Origin: Streptomyces niveus
GTDB taxonomy: Bacteria; Actinomycetota; Actinomycetes; Streptomycetales; Streptomycetaceae
Direction: 5' to 3'
Assembly (NCBI RefSeq): GCF_002009175.1
Contig: NZ_CP018047.1
Span: forward strand, 3,968,001-4,032,000
DNA: 64,000 bases
The translations under genes were made by a program, and so were the position numbers. The notes beneath the pieces were generated by a model. It was not told the DNA's origin and ran no database searches. It worked only from the letters and a program-made list of their open reading frames with translations. Shown piece after piece: positions 1-9,734 of the stretch (positions are counted from its first letter, which is position 1; each line of letters opens with the position of its first letter).

Positions 1-89
1 GGTTCGTACTTCACCGGGTCGGGCAGCCCGGCCCGGACGGCGCGTGTGCCGTCCCCGAGGCCGCTTCCCGTCGGCTCCACAGGGTTCAT
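1..89 (-). CDS. Cystathionine gamma-lyase family protein, N-terminal fragment
   Basis: Only the first 29 codons are present, starting MNPVEPTGSGLGDGTRAV and running off the left edge. This N-terminus resembles that of Streptomyces trans-sulfuration PLP enzymes annotated as cystathionine gamma-lyase, which cleave cystathionine to cysteine. No catalytic residue lies in the fragment. The start codon is 15 bp downstream of the stop of the holin-like gene, so the two are probably co-transcribed. The family call rests on recall of the N-terminus only. Confidence 0.6.
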   Translation of the reverse strand, partial: MNPVEPTGSGLGDGTRAVRAGLPDPVKYE

Positions 90-104
90 GGGGTCCAAGA
101 GGAA

Positions 105-485
105 TCAGTCCTTGTCGTCGGGGAGCACGACGTTCAGCGCCCACGACACGATCGAGATGATGAGCCCGCCGAGCACCGCCGTCCAGAAACCCTCGACATG
201 GAAGCTCAGGTCGAGCTTGTCGGCGAACCAGGAGGTCAGCAGCAGCATCAGCGCGTTCACGACCAGGGTGAACAGACCCAGCGTGACGATGAACAGCGGC
301 AGTGTCAGCAGCTGGACCAGAGGCTTGACGACGAAGTTCACCACTCCGAAGATCAGCGCCACGACCACCAGCGCCAGAGCCTTCTTGCCGGTGCTGTCGC
401 CGGTCAGGGTTATGTCATTGATGAGCCAGATCGCCACGGCCAGCGCTCCGGCGTTGGCGATCGTCTTGACTACGAAGTTCTTCAT
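105..485 (-). CDS. Phage holin family (mycobacteriophage holin superfamily IV-like) membrane protein
   Basis: A 126-residue, very hydrophobic protein with four predicted transmembrane segments and a short charged C-terminus (LPDDKD). This fits the small four-helix PF04020-type proteins called phage holin family in actinomycete chromosomes, whose cellular role is not established. I start it at MKNFVVKTIANAG; an upstream ATG at 509 would add 8 residues and overlap the divergent cupin gene. It lies 15 bp upstream of the cystathionine gamma-lyase gene on the same strand. Its start codon is only 14 bp from the divergent cupin start, so the promoters must overlap coding sequence or the transcripts be nearly leaderless. 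Confidence 0.8.
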   Translation of the reverse strand: MKNFVVKTIANAGALAVAIWLINDITLTGDSTGKKALALVVVALIFGVVNFVVKPLVQLLTLPLFIVTLGLFTLVVNALMLLLTSWFADKLDLSFHVEGFWTAVLGGLIISIVSWALNVVLPDDKD

Positions 486-499
486 GGTGAGATCGTGGC

Positions 500-817
500 A
501 TGAAGGCATTCCGACTTGACGAGCTGGAGGCGGAACGTGCCGCCAACGACGGGGCGTATCTGCAGTTTGTACGGGAACGGAACATGTCCGTCGGCCTGTA
601 CGCGCTGGACGCCGGCACCATCGACCCGCAGCAGCCGCACCGCCAGGACGAGGTCTACTTCGTCGTGAGCGGGCGCGCCTCGATCACCGTGGGTATGGAG
701 ACGACGCAGGTCGGGCGCGGCAGCGTCGTCTACGTACCGGCCGGTGAGCCGCACAAGTTCCACCACATCACCGAGGACCTGCGGGTGATGGTCGTCTTCT
801 CCCCTCCGGAGGGCTGA
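500..817 (+). CDS. Small cupin-domain protein
   Basis: A 105-residue single-domain cupin. The first cupin motif is visible in QPHRQDEVYFVVSGRA (His and Glu metal-ligand positions) and the second in YVPAGEPHKFHHI. It is probably a cytosolic metal-binding beta-barrel; the substrate cannot be predicted. The ATG at 500 gives the usual N-terminus (MKAFRLDELEAERAAN), with only a weak GGTGAG-like ribosome site. It is divergent from the holin-like gene, with start codons 14 bp apart. Confidence 0.85.
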   Translation: MKAFRLDELEAERAANDGAYLQFVRERNMSVGLYALDAGTIDPQQPHRQDEVYFVVSGRASITVGMETTQVGRGSVVYVPAGEPHKFHHITEDLRVMVVFSPPEG

Positions 818-988
818 GGCCGGACCCTCACGATCGCGTCAGGGTCGGATCAGGGGAGTTCCAGGGCCGCGGGGCCTCCGCTCCGCCCCGCGCCGCTCTA
901 GCATCGGAAGCAGCGGGAACGCTCATCACGTATTCACGCTTCTGCGTGCTTCAGGTACTGACGGTACTCACGGAACGAGGTAGGGACG

Positions 989-1204
989 ATGGCGGTACGG
1001 GAGATTGTCGCGGGAATGCCCTGGTGGGTGAAGTGGATCGCGTTGCCCGTGGTCGCGCTCGTCGTGTTCGGCGGGCTGATCGCCAGCGTGGTCGGATTTG
1101 TGATCGGACTGCTCTTCAAGGTGCTGATCCTGGTGGCCCTGGTCGGTGGGCTCGTCTACGCGGTGCGGAAGTTCACGTCGTCGTCCTCGCGAGGCGGCTG
1201 GTAG
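989..1204 (+). CDS. DUF5326 family small membrane protein
   Basis: A 71-residue protein: a short amphipathic N-terminus (MAVREIVAGMPWWVKW), two close hydrophobic helices, and a basic, Ser-rich tail (RKFTSSSSRGGW). Size and pattern fit DUF5326, which is common in Streptomyces and of unknown function. A GGTAGGGA ribosome site sits just upstream of the ATG. It stands alone between the cupin gene and ssgR. Confidence 0.8.
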   Translation: MAVREIVAGMPWWVKWIALPVVALVVFGGLIASVVGFVIGLLFKVLILVALVGGLVYAVRKFTSSSSRGGW

Positions 1205-1527
1205 TCCGCGCCGTTCTCCATCGCCGTACCGCCGTCCTGTCGTTCCGCCGCCGTCCCGCCCCCGCCGGGGGCGGCCCCCGCCCCGGCTGTTAGCCCGCGC
1301 GGGGGAAAGGCGGAGACGAAACCACTCCCACCTCAGAGGCTGCCATTAGAGTGGCAAGCCTCTGCTACCCCCTGCGAAAACAGCGTCGCCGGTCGTTCTG
1401 GCCAACGCATTGTGCGGATTCCCGGCGCCGGGCCTCGGACTCTGTCCCGGGTCCCCGGGGGTGTGACAGGCGCGGGGGCGGCCCCCGCGAGCGGGCGCAC
1501 GCCCGTCAGTACGCCCGGGGGTGACCT
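1205..1527. other. Intergenic region upstream of ssgR with a strong hairpin
   Basis: There is no convincing gene in these 323 bp. The main feature is a near-perfect inverted repeat at 1471-1489, CGCGGGGG-CGG-CCCCCGCG, which could act as a terminator or leader structure. The ssgR promoter must lie here. The ribosome site GGGGGTGA at about 1515-1522 precedes the TTG start of ssgR. Confidence 0.5.
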
Positions 1528-2304
1528 TTGGCCACAGCGAGCACGTCAGCTGCCCCGACCCTGATCGGTTCGGTGCGGCGCGCGCTGCGTCTGCTGGAGT
1601 CGGCCGGCGCCCATCCGAACGGGGCCCCGGCGAAACAGCTCGCCAGGGAGGCCGGCCTCCCCCTCCCCACCGCCTATCACCTGCTGCGCACCCTGACCCA
1701 CGAGGGATATCTGCGCCGTGAGAAGGGCGTGTTCTTCCTCGGGGAGGCGGTGGACCGCCTGGTGAGCGGCGAAGGTCCGGGGATCGGCCGGGCCCGGCGC
1801 ACGGTGGCCGAATCGATGGAGCACTGCCGAGATCTCATCGGGGCGCCCGTCTATTTCGCGATCTACCGCGAGGGCGAGATCGAGATCGTCGCGGTCGCCG
1901 ACAGCCCCGCCGCGCCCGCCGTCGCCGAATGGGCGGATTTCCGCGAGACCGGGCACGCGCACGCGATCGGCCAGTGTCTGCTGAGCCAGCTCGACGAAGC
2001 CGCCCGCCAGGACCATCTGGACCGGCACCCCGTGGGCCCGCTCACCCCCTACTCCGTGGCGGACCGGCGCGCACTGCTGTCGCGCCTCGGTGCCATGGGG
2101 CGTACGGGACCCGTGCTGGAGCGCCAGGAGTACGTGCTCGGCCAGGTCTGCGCCGCCGTACCGGTCGCGCACGGGCCGACGGTCGCGGCGCTCGCGACGT
2201 CCGTGCCGCTGCATCAGGAGCGAAAACTGCTTCCCAATGTCGAACGGCTATGCAAAGAGATCGGAAACTTGATCGGCTCGCTTGAATTCTCTATCAGTAT
2301 CTGA
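1528..2304 (+). CDS. ssgR: IclR-family regulator SsgR
   Basis: A 258-residue protein with an IclR layout. The N-terminal winged helix (about residues 10-75) includes KQLAREAGLPLPTAYHLLRT. A C-terminal effector domain follows, with VAALATSVPL near the end. It sits directly upstream of ssgA; in S. coelicolor SsgR is the activator of ssgA, which is needed for sporulation-specific division. I chose the TTG at 1528 because GGGGGTGA sits 5-12 bases upstream and the family N-terminus is then intact. The gene tail is AT-richer than the body. The 152-bp gap before ssgA leaves room for the SsgR-dependent promoter. Confidence 0.88.
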   Translation: MATASTSAAPTLIGSVRRALRLLESAGAHPNGAPAKQLAREAGLPLPTAYHLLRTLTHEGYLRREKGVFFLGEAVDRLVSGEGPGIGRARRTVAESMEHCRDLIGAPVYFAIYREGEIEIVAVADSPAAPAVAEWADFRETGHAHAIGQCLLSQLDEAARQDHLDRHPVGPLTPYSVADRRALLSRLGAMGRTGPVLERQEYVLGQVCAAVPVAHGPTVAALATSVPLHQERKLLPNVERLCKEIGNLIGSLEFSISI

Positions 2305-2456
2305 AATATCACTCCTTGTGATCCGTTACTGCGTGTTGGACGATTAAGAAGAGGATCAAGGGGCATCAATATCGGACGTTTCACCCTCCAAACCCCCGAA
2401 ATCCCTCTGAATTTCTTACTCTCCGTAACTTTCTGTCATCAACTGCGGGGTACATG

Positions 2457-2891
2457 ATGCGCGAGTTGGTTCAGGCCGAAGTCCTGATGAGTTTCCTTGT
2501 CTCCGAAGAGCTCTCATTCCGAATTCCCGTGGAACTGCGTTACGAGACGGCGGACCCCTACGCGGTGCGTATGACGTTTCATCTGCCCGGTGACGCCCCG
2601 GTCACCTGGGCCTTCGGCCGCGAGCTGCTGGTCGACGGCATCAACGAACCCAGCGGCGACGGCGACGTGTACATCTCGCCGACCGAGCCCGAGGAGCTCT
2701 CCGACGTCCACATCAGACTCCAGGTCGGCGCCGAACACGCCCTGTTCCGGGTGAGCGCACCGCCGCTGGTGGCCTTCCTCGACCGTACGGACCGGCTGGT
2801 CCCGCTCGGCCAGGAGATGACGCTCGGGGACTTCGAGACCAACCTGGAGGAGACGCTCGGGCGCATCCTCGCCGAGGAGAACGCGGGCTGA
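2457..2891 (+). CDS. ssgA: Sporulation and cell-division activator SsgA
   Basis: A 144-residue SsgA-like protein. The hallmark segment VSEELSFRIPVELRYETADP is followed by FHLPGDAPVTWAFGRELL and ends DFETNLEETLGRILAEENAG. SsgA promotes SsgB/FtsZ localisation at sporulation septa and affects hyphal morphology in Streptomyces. The protein matches SsgA better than SsgB, which lacks the long FHLPGDAPVTWAFGREL match. ATG codons occur at 2454 and 2457, and I prefer the second from recalled homologue N-termini; MSFLV at 2487 is another possibility. It follows ssgR and is convergent with the YibE/F gene. Confidence 0.88.
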   Translation: MRELVQAEVLMSFLVSEELSFRIPVELRYETADPYAVRMTFHLPGDAPVTWAFGRELLVDGINEPSGDGDVYISPTEPEELSDVHIRLQVGAEHALFRVSAPPLVAFLDRTDRLVPLGQEMTLGDFETNLEETLGRILAEENAG

Positions 2892-2983
2892 GCGCGAATT
2901 CGTCGAGGAGTGGCGGTGTCCGAGGGCCGTTGTCCGAGCCGTCGGTCTCCGAGTGCCGGTGTCCTCGTGCCGGTGTCCGAGCG

Positions 2984-2999
2984 CTCCCGCGGGCGGGAG
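2984..2999. terminator. Hairpin between convergent ssgA and yibEF
   Basis: A perfect 7-bp stem, CTCCCGC-GG-GCGGGAG, sits at the 3' end of the convergent YibE/F gene, about 90 bp past ssgA. There is no T-run, as is usual in Streptomyces. The preceding 70 bp carry several imperfect copies of GTGTCCGAG. Confidence 0.45.
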
Positions 3000-3001
3000 G
3001 G

Positions 3002-4411
3002 CTACGCCTTGCGGCGCCGCCCGCCTCCGCCGCGCGTCCGCAGGCCCCCGAAGGGTCGCCCGGCGGGCGCCTTCGGCGGCGTCCCGAAAGGCGCCTCTGG
3101 CGGCGTCCCCGACGGCGCCCCGGTCGCCGTCTCCGGCGTCGCGCCTCCCCCCGACGTGCCCGGCCGGTCGGCCGAGACCACCAGCGCCGCCAGGGCCGTG
3201 GTCACCGGCACCGACGCGACCAGACCGATCGACCCCACCAGGGTCCGTACGATCTCCTGGGCCACCAGCTCGCTGTTGGCCACCGTCCCCACGCTCGACT
3301 CGGCGATCGAGAAGAGCAGCAGCAGCGGCAGCGCGGCGCCCGCGTAGGCCAGTACGAGCGTGTTGACCACGGACGCGATGTGGTCACGCCCGATACGGAT
3401 GCCCGCCCGGTAGAGGGCGCGCGGCCCCATGTCGGGATCCGCCTGGCGCAGCTCCCACACCGCCGACGTCTGGGTGACCGTCACATCGTCCAGCACACCG
3501 AGCGATCCGATGATGACGCCCGCCAGCAGCAGACCGCTCATGTCGATCTCCGGATAGAGCCCGTGGATCAGCCCGGTGTTGTCGTCCGTGTTGCCCGTCA
3601 GACTCGCCCAGCCGATGAACAGCGAGCCCAGCAGCCCGATCAGCAGCAGCGAGATGAGTGTGCCGAGCACGGCAACGGACGTACGGGCCGTCAGCCCGTG
3701 GCACAGATAGAGCGCGAGCAGCATGATCGCGCTCGAGCCGACGACCGCGACGATCAGCGGATTCGAGCCCTGGAGAATCGCCGGCAGGATGAACAGCGTC
3801 AGTACGGCGAACGAGATGACCAGCGCGATCAGTGCCATCAGCCCGCGCAGCCGCCCCACCACGACCACCGCGAGCGCGAAGATCCCGGCCAGCAGCGCCA
3901 TCGGCGTCGTACGGTCCACGTCCGTGACCGAGTACTGGAGATCCCGGGGCGCGTCGGGGGCGTAAGCGACCACAACGCCTTGTTTCACGTGAAACTGCCG
4001 CGGTGCGTCGGGCTGGACGATCTCGACGAACCTCCGCCCCTTGTCCTTGCCGGTCGTCACCTCGACCGTCGCCTTCTCACAGTCCCCGGTCTGCGCGCGC
4101 TGCGCCTCACGCCCCTGCGGCGTCGTCGTGTCGCCCGTCGGCGGGACCTGGGCGGCGTTCACGTCCTTGCAGTCGATCTGCTCGATCTTCACCACCTGGC
4201 CCTGCTGGGTCTGCCGGTCGAAGCCGACACCGGTGCGTTCGTGGGCCGGTGCGCCGCCGGGCCACAGCACGACGAGTCCGACAAGGACGGCCGTGGCGAA
4301 GGGAATCAGCACCGCGGCGATGACCTTGCGCAGGTGCTTGGAGACCGGCGCGGCCGGCCCGTGGCTGTGCGAGTGGCCGTGCGTATCGGGTGTCTGCTGG
4401 GGTGAGGTCAC
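3002..4411 (-). CDS. YibE/F-family polytopic membrane protein
   Basis: A 469-residue membrane protein. It begins with a His-rich cytoplasmic stretch (HGHSHSHG, residues about 12-19) and one N-terminal membrane helix. A roughly 130-residue extracytoplasmic domain follows, then about seven membrane helices and a Pro/Arg-rich tail. The core segments GVLDDVTVTQTSAVWELR and TLVLAYAGAALPLLL fit the YibE/F family, of unknown transport substrate. A parS sequence lies inside the reading frame (3982-3995). It is divergent from thiC, so the thiC riboswitch region also holds its promoter. Confidence 0.88.
   Translation of the reverse strand: MTSPQQTPDTHGHSHSHGPAAPVSKHLRKVIAAVLIPFATAVLVGLVVLWPGGAPAHERTGVGFDRQTQQGQVVKIEQIDCKDVNAAQVPPTGDTTTPQGREAQRAQTGDCEKATVEVTTGKDKGRRFVEIVQPDAPRQFHVKQGVVVAYAPDAPRDLQYSVTDVDRTTPMALLAGIFALAVVVVGRLRGLMALIALVISFAVLTLFILPAILQGSNPLIVAVVGSSAIMLLALYLCHGLTARTSVAVLGTLISLLLIGLLGSLFIGWASLTGNTDDNTGLIHGLYPEIDMSGLLLAGVIIGSLGVLDDVTVTQTSAVWELRQADPDMGPRALYRAGIRIGRDHIASVVNTLVLAYAGAALPLLLLFSIAESSVGTVANSELVAQEIVRTLVGSIGLVASVPVTTALAALVVSADRPGTSGGGATPETATGAPSGTPPEAPFGTPPKAPAGRPFGGLRTRGGGGRRRKA
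3982..3995. promoter_or_regulatory. parS: parS centromere site 1 (ParB-binding)
   Basis: The perfect 14-bp palindrome GTTTCACGTGAAAC equals the published Streptomyces parS sequence bound by ParB. It lies inside the YibE/F coding sequence. Streptomyces chromosomes carry about twenty such sites clustered around oriC. Confidence 0.92.
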
Positions 4412-4488
4412 CGACCGATCATCGCAAGAACGGCGAGGGCCCTCTGTTCAGCACGCCCGACATCGCGTTAGCGTGGTGGTGCCTTTAC

Positions 4489-6374
<1,886 letters not shown>

Positions 6375-6419
6375 CGCTCCTTCTGCCCGCGCGACGAAAC
6401 AAGGCCGCTGAACGCGAGT

Positions 6420-6466
6420 AGGGCAGGTCCGTTCCATCCTGGCCGGGGATGGGTGCGGCCTGCCCT
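6420..6466. terminator. Nested hairpin between convergent thiC and pilin gene
   Basis: The outer stem AGGGCAGG / CCTGCCCT encloses an inner CCATCC / GGATGG pairing. It lies between the thiC stop (6374) and the stop of the convergent Flp-type gene (6496), so it may terminate both. Confidence 0.6.
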
Positions 6467-6495
6467 GCTCGGTGGGGGGTGTGTGGTGCTGTGGG

Positions 6496-6729
6496 TCAGC
6501 CGCCGAGGATTTCGCCGACCTTGTCGGTGAGGCCGCCGGCGATCTCGTCGGCGACGCCGGAGCCGACGATCGCGGCGATGATGAGGGCGACCAGGACGAT
6601 GACGCCGACGTACTCGACGGCGCCCTGGCCCTTGTCGCTGCGGCGCTTCATCGCGGTGACGGCGGTGTTGGCCCAGGTGCCGACGTAGAGCTTGGCGTTG
6701 GTGGCGGCCTTCAGCGTGACGTTCGACAT
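6496..6729 (-). CDS. Flp-type pilin-like small membrane protein
   Basis: A 77-residue protein with a basic N-terminal half ending MKRRSDKGQG, then AVEYVGVIVLVALIIAAIVG. The Gly-x-x-(x)-Glu-Tyr context before a single hydrophobic helix matches class IVb (Flp/TadE-like) pilins cleaved by TadV-type prepilin peptidases. An upstream-extended frame exists, but the ATG at 6729 has AAGGGGAAAG just before it. No tad secretion genes are present in the window, so it is a solitary pilin-like gene. Assembly into a pilus is inference. Confidence 0.75.
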   Translation of the reverse strand: MSNVTLKAATNAKLYVGTWANTAVTAMKRRSDKGQGAVEYVGVIVLVALIIAAIVGSGVADEIAGGLTDKVGEILGG

Positions 6730-7042
6730 GAGCTTTCCCCTTATGTGTCGGCCGGCCGGTGACCGGCCGACTCGTACGAGTCCTTGGTGTCGCCCCGCGT
6801 TTCCGGCTTCCTCCTGGCCGGTCCCGCTGGCGACATGAGAAACATTACGAAGAGGCGACACCCACCGGCATGGGCCCCAAGACCCAACCCCGGGCCCAAC
6901 CAGCGAACTGGGCCCTTGGATGGGCTCAGGAGGCCTTCAGGGGCACTACGGCCTCGGTTGCCGGCTCGCCCTGACCTCCACCGCGGCGCTCCTCCTCGGC
7001 ACCCTCGGCCTCCACTGGGTGCTCACCGTCGCCGACGGGGGC

Positions 7043-7855
7043 TCACTCCGGCTGGTGCTCTGGGCCGCCGAAGTCGGGGCTGGAGAAGTCCGGGCTGGAG
7101 TACGTCGGACGCTGGCCGGCCGTGGCGCCGTCGTCCGGGCTGGAGAAGTTCGGGCGGCTGTAGCCCATCTTCGGCAGGTGCTGCGCGGGGCGCGCCTTCG
7201 GCGCCGGCTCCACGCCGGGCGCGGCCAGGGCCTCGCGCAGGAACGGCAGGATCCCTCGTTCCAGCACGGCGACTCGCCACTCCTCGCGGGCCCGTGACAC
7301 ATCGTCGGGCCAGGAGCCGTCCGTATCGCCGGCCGGGACCTGTGTCGAGGCGTTGCGCAGGGCGGTGACCAGCAGCCCGGCCGCGGCGACCGCCAGGCCG
7401 AGGGCCGTGACGGCGGAGAAGAACCAGCCGACGGTCAGCAGCGTGTCGGAGAAGCCGGGCACCGGGCTGAGCATTCTCAGCGCGTAACCGACCAGCAGGA
7501 AGACGACGGCCGCCGCGCCCGCGAGAAGCGGCACCAGGACGGCGACGACGGCGGCGAGACCCGCGCCGGTCTCGGTGGCCCCGTGCATCGCCGGAGCCAG
7601 TACGGAGTTGCCCACCGGCGAGGTCGCCGGGGCCCGGAATTCCTCCCGGATCTTCGCGTAGTGCTCGTACTCCGTCGCGGCGGCGCCGGTTATCAGAGAC
7701 GTCGCGTTGAGAGCCATCGTGCGCAGTTGTTCGGTATTGAGCCGCTGTCCCACATCGGCCAGATCCGGACGGTCGTGCGCGTGGCGCAGCGTCTCGTCGA
7801 GAATCCGCTCGAAATCGGCGCGATCCTCGTTCAGCAGATGCGGAGCGCTGTTCAT
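7043..7855 (-). CDS. Two-helix-region membrane protein with repeated SSPDF tail
   Basis: A 270-residue protein of no family I can name. Residues 1-85 are soluble and charged. Two or three hydrophobic segments lie at about 95-170 (GLAAVVAVLVPLLAGAAAVV and GWFFSAVTALGLAVAAAGLL). The C-terminal 80 residues are hydrophilic and end in a repeated motif: YSRPNFSSPDD, then YSSPDFSSPDFGGPEHQPE. The tail repeat suggests a short binding motif for a partner protein. It sits alone, about 300 bp upstream of the pilin gene on the same strand. Confidence 0.72.
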   Translation of the reverse strand: MNSAPHLLNEDRADFERILDETLRHAHDRPDLADVGQRLNTEQLRTMALNATSLITGAAATEYEHYAKIREEFRAPATSPVGNSVLAPAMHGATETGAGLAAVVAVLVPLLAGAAAVVFLLVGYALRMLSPVPGFSDTLLTVGWFFSAVTALGLAVAAAGLLVTALRNASTQVPAGDTDGSWPDDVSRAREEWRVAVLERGILPFLREALAAPGVEPAPKARPAQHLPKMGYSRPNFSSPDDGATAGQRPTYSSPDFSSPDFGGPEHQPE

Positions 7856-8008
7856 TTGCGTCCCCCGATGCTCCGTAGAGCCGGATTGCCCGTTGAGAAC
7901 GGACGGTTGGCGAAAACGGAGGAGAGCCTGCTACGGATAAGCCGATGGTAGAGGGGTTACGGCACTGGGTGACAGGGGGTTCACCGAAATCACCTGCCCC
8001 CACTCTGT

Positions 8009-9382
8009 TCAGTTATGCAACGGGAGGCGTACGACCAGAAGCTTTCCGGCCATGGTCACTCCGCCGTCCATGGCGATGGCGAGACCGTCCGCGTACACAT
8101 GCGGTCCGTCGACCACGGGACCGGCGTCCTCGTCGCCGTCCGAGGCGTCCTCGGTGCCGACTTCGCCGAGCAGATACGGGATCGGGCTGTGGCCGTGGAC
8201 GATACGCCCACCGCCGTACGCGGCCATCAGCTCCCGGGCGGCGTCCGGGCCGCCGTCGTCACGGAACGCGAAGCGCTTGGTGAGTTTGCGGAAGATGTCC
8301 CAGCATTCGTCCGCGTCGTTGCGGGTGAGGATGGCGCGGATGTTGTCGTTGACGTCGTCGATGGTGGCGCCGTAGTCGAGATACGCGGTCGTGTCGGAGT
8401 GCATCAGCAGATGCCCGTCCTCCTCGACGAGGGCGTCGAGCCGCGACATCCACTGGAGATGCACGTCCTGGAGGCGCTCCATGTCCGTCTTCTGACCGCC
8501 GTTCAGCAGCCAGGCGGCCTGGAAGGTGGCGGTGCCGGCCCCGGAGTTGACGGGGGTGTCGGCGAACCGCTTGGCACCGAGCAGCAGCAGCTCGTGATTG
8601 CCCATCAGGGCCTTGCAGTAGCCACCGGCGGCCGCCGCCTCGGCGGAGAGCCGCATGACGAGGTCGATGACGCCGACGCCGTCGGGTCCCCGGTCGGTGA
8701 AGTCGCCGAGGAACCACAGGCGGGTGTTGCCCGCGGCCCAGTTGCCCTCGTGGTCGATGAGGCCCTGTTCGGCGAGGGCGGCGACGAGTTCGTCGAGATA
8801 GCCGTGGACGTCGCCGACGACGAAGAGCGGGCCGGGACCGTCCGTGTCGGCGGGGCTCTCGGCCGGCACGACGCGCACCTGGGCGTTGTCGGCGCGCTTG
8901 ATCACCGGGAGGTCGCGTTCGGTGGGGGTGTAGCCCTCGGGGACCTCGTCGCGCGGGATCGCGTTGCCGGGGTGGACGGAGGGGTTCGCGTCGGCCACCG
9001 GAGCGGCGGGAGCGGCAGCGGGCGCCGTGGGCGCGGCGGCCCCCGTACCGACGAAGCTGCGCGGATCGCGGTGCGACGGGGCGTCAGAGACCTTCGTGGC
9101 CACCGGAGTCGGAGCGTGGATCGGTGCCGCGGCGGCCCGCCCGGCGGGCACGGTGAGCGAGATGCCCCGCGGATCCGTACGGGGCAGGACACCGAGGCTC
9201 CCCGAAGTGCCGGGCTGCTCCGCGACCGGCCGGTCGGCGGGCGTCTCGGACGCCTTGGACGCCGTGGGCGCCCCGGGCTCCCCCGGCTGCACGGGAACCT
9301 GTGTGTAAGGCGGCACCCGGAAATCGCGCAACGTCGCCGTCCGCACCACGGGTCCCTGACCGGTCCCGGCCCCCTGAGTCAT
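8009..9382 (-). CDS. PPP-type metallophosphoesterase with long disordered N-terminus
   Basis: A 457-residue protein. The first ~180 residues are Pro/Ala/Thr-rich and probably disordered. The catalytic domain begins near residue 188 with VVGDVHGYLDE, followed by FLGDFTDRGPDG, MGNHELLLLG and RIVHGHSPIPY. These are the metal and phosphate ligands of calcineurin-like or PP1/PP2A-like phosphatases. I start at the ATG at 9382 because GGAGGGG lies 4-10 bases upstream; an open extension to 9445 lacks such a site. Substrate is unknown; a phosphoprotein or dinucleotide polyphosphate is plausible. Confidence 0.85.
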   Translation of the reverse strand: MTQGAGTGQGPVVRTATLRDFRVPPYTQVPVQPGEPGAPTASKASETPADRPVAEQPGTSGSLGVLPRTDPRGISLTVPAGRAAAAPIHAPTPVATKVSDAPSHRDPRSFVGTGAAAPTAPAAAPAAPVADANPSVHPGNAIPRDEVPEGYTPTERDLPVIKRADNAQVRVVPAESPADTDGPGPLFVVGDVHGYLDELVAALAEQGLIDHEGNWAAGNTRLWFLGDFTDRGPDGVGVIDLVMRLSAEAAAAGGYCKALMGNHELLLLGAKRFADTPVNSGAGTATFQAAWLLNGGQKTDMERLQDVHLQWMSRLDALVEEDGHLLMHSDTTAYLDYGATIDDVNDNIRAILTRNDADECWDIFRKLTKRFAFRDDGGPDAARELMAAYGGGRIVHGHSPIPYLLGEVGTEDASDGDEDAGPVVDGPHVYADGLAIAMDGGVTMAGKLLVVRLPLHN

Positions 9383-9734
9383 CGACCCCTCCACCAACGT
9401 CGCGCCTCCGTACACCTTTCGGGCCCGCCTGGTCGGGCGGGACATCCCCGCCGGAGGGAGGGGAGGGTCCGCGGTGTCGTGCGCCCATCATAGGAATGCA
9501 GCCACCCCTGTGTGACGCACCAGGGGTGGTCAATCCGATTCCACCCACGTTTCACCGGATGTTTTCACGCGGATCGCCCCGAATTGTGTGATCCGCGTCC
9601 TGTCCCCGGTACGTACCAGGTTCGTCCGCGGACGGTCCCTGATCCGTCCCCGGCCGCGCCTGCGGTTCGTCCCCGGTCCGTCCCTGTCCACGCCCGTGGT
9701 TCGTCACCGGCCACGCGCCCGCGGTTCGCCCGCG
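9383..9734. other. 352-bp intergenic region with degenerate GGTTCGTC repeats
   Basis: Lies between the LacI gene (upstream) and the phosphatase gene, both on the minus strand. I see no gene. Variants of CGGTTCGTCCCCGG recur at about 9620, 9661, 9698 and 9721, with related GTCCCCGGT units between them. Confidence 0.45.

Noticed and set aside
2930-4405. A 491-codon open frame opposite yibEF
   Set aside because: No membrane helices or domains, Arg/Gln-rich; the YibE/F frame on the minus strand is convincing.
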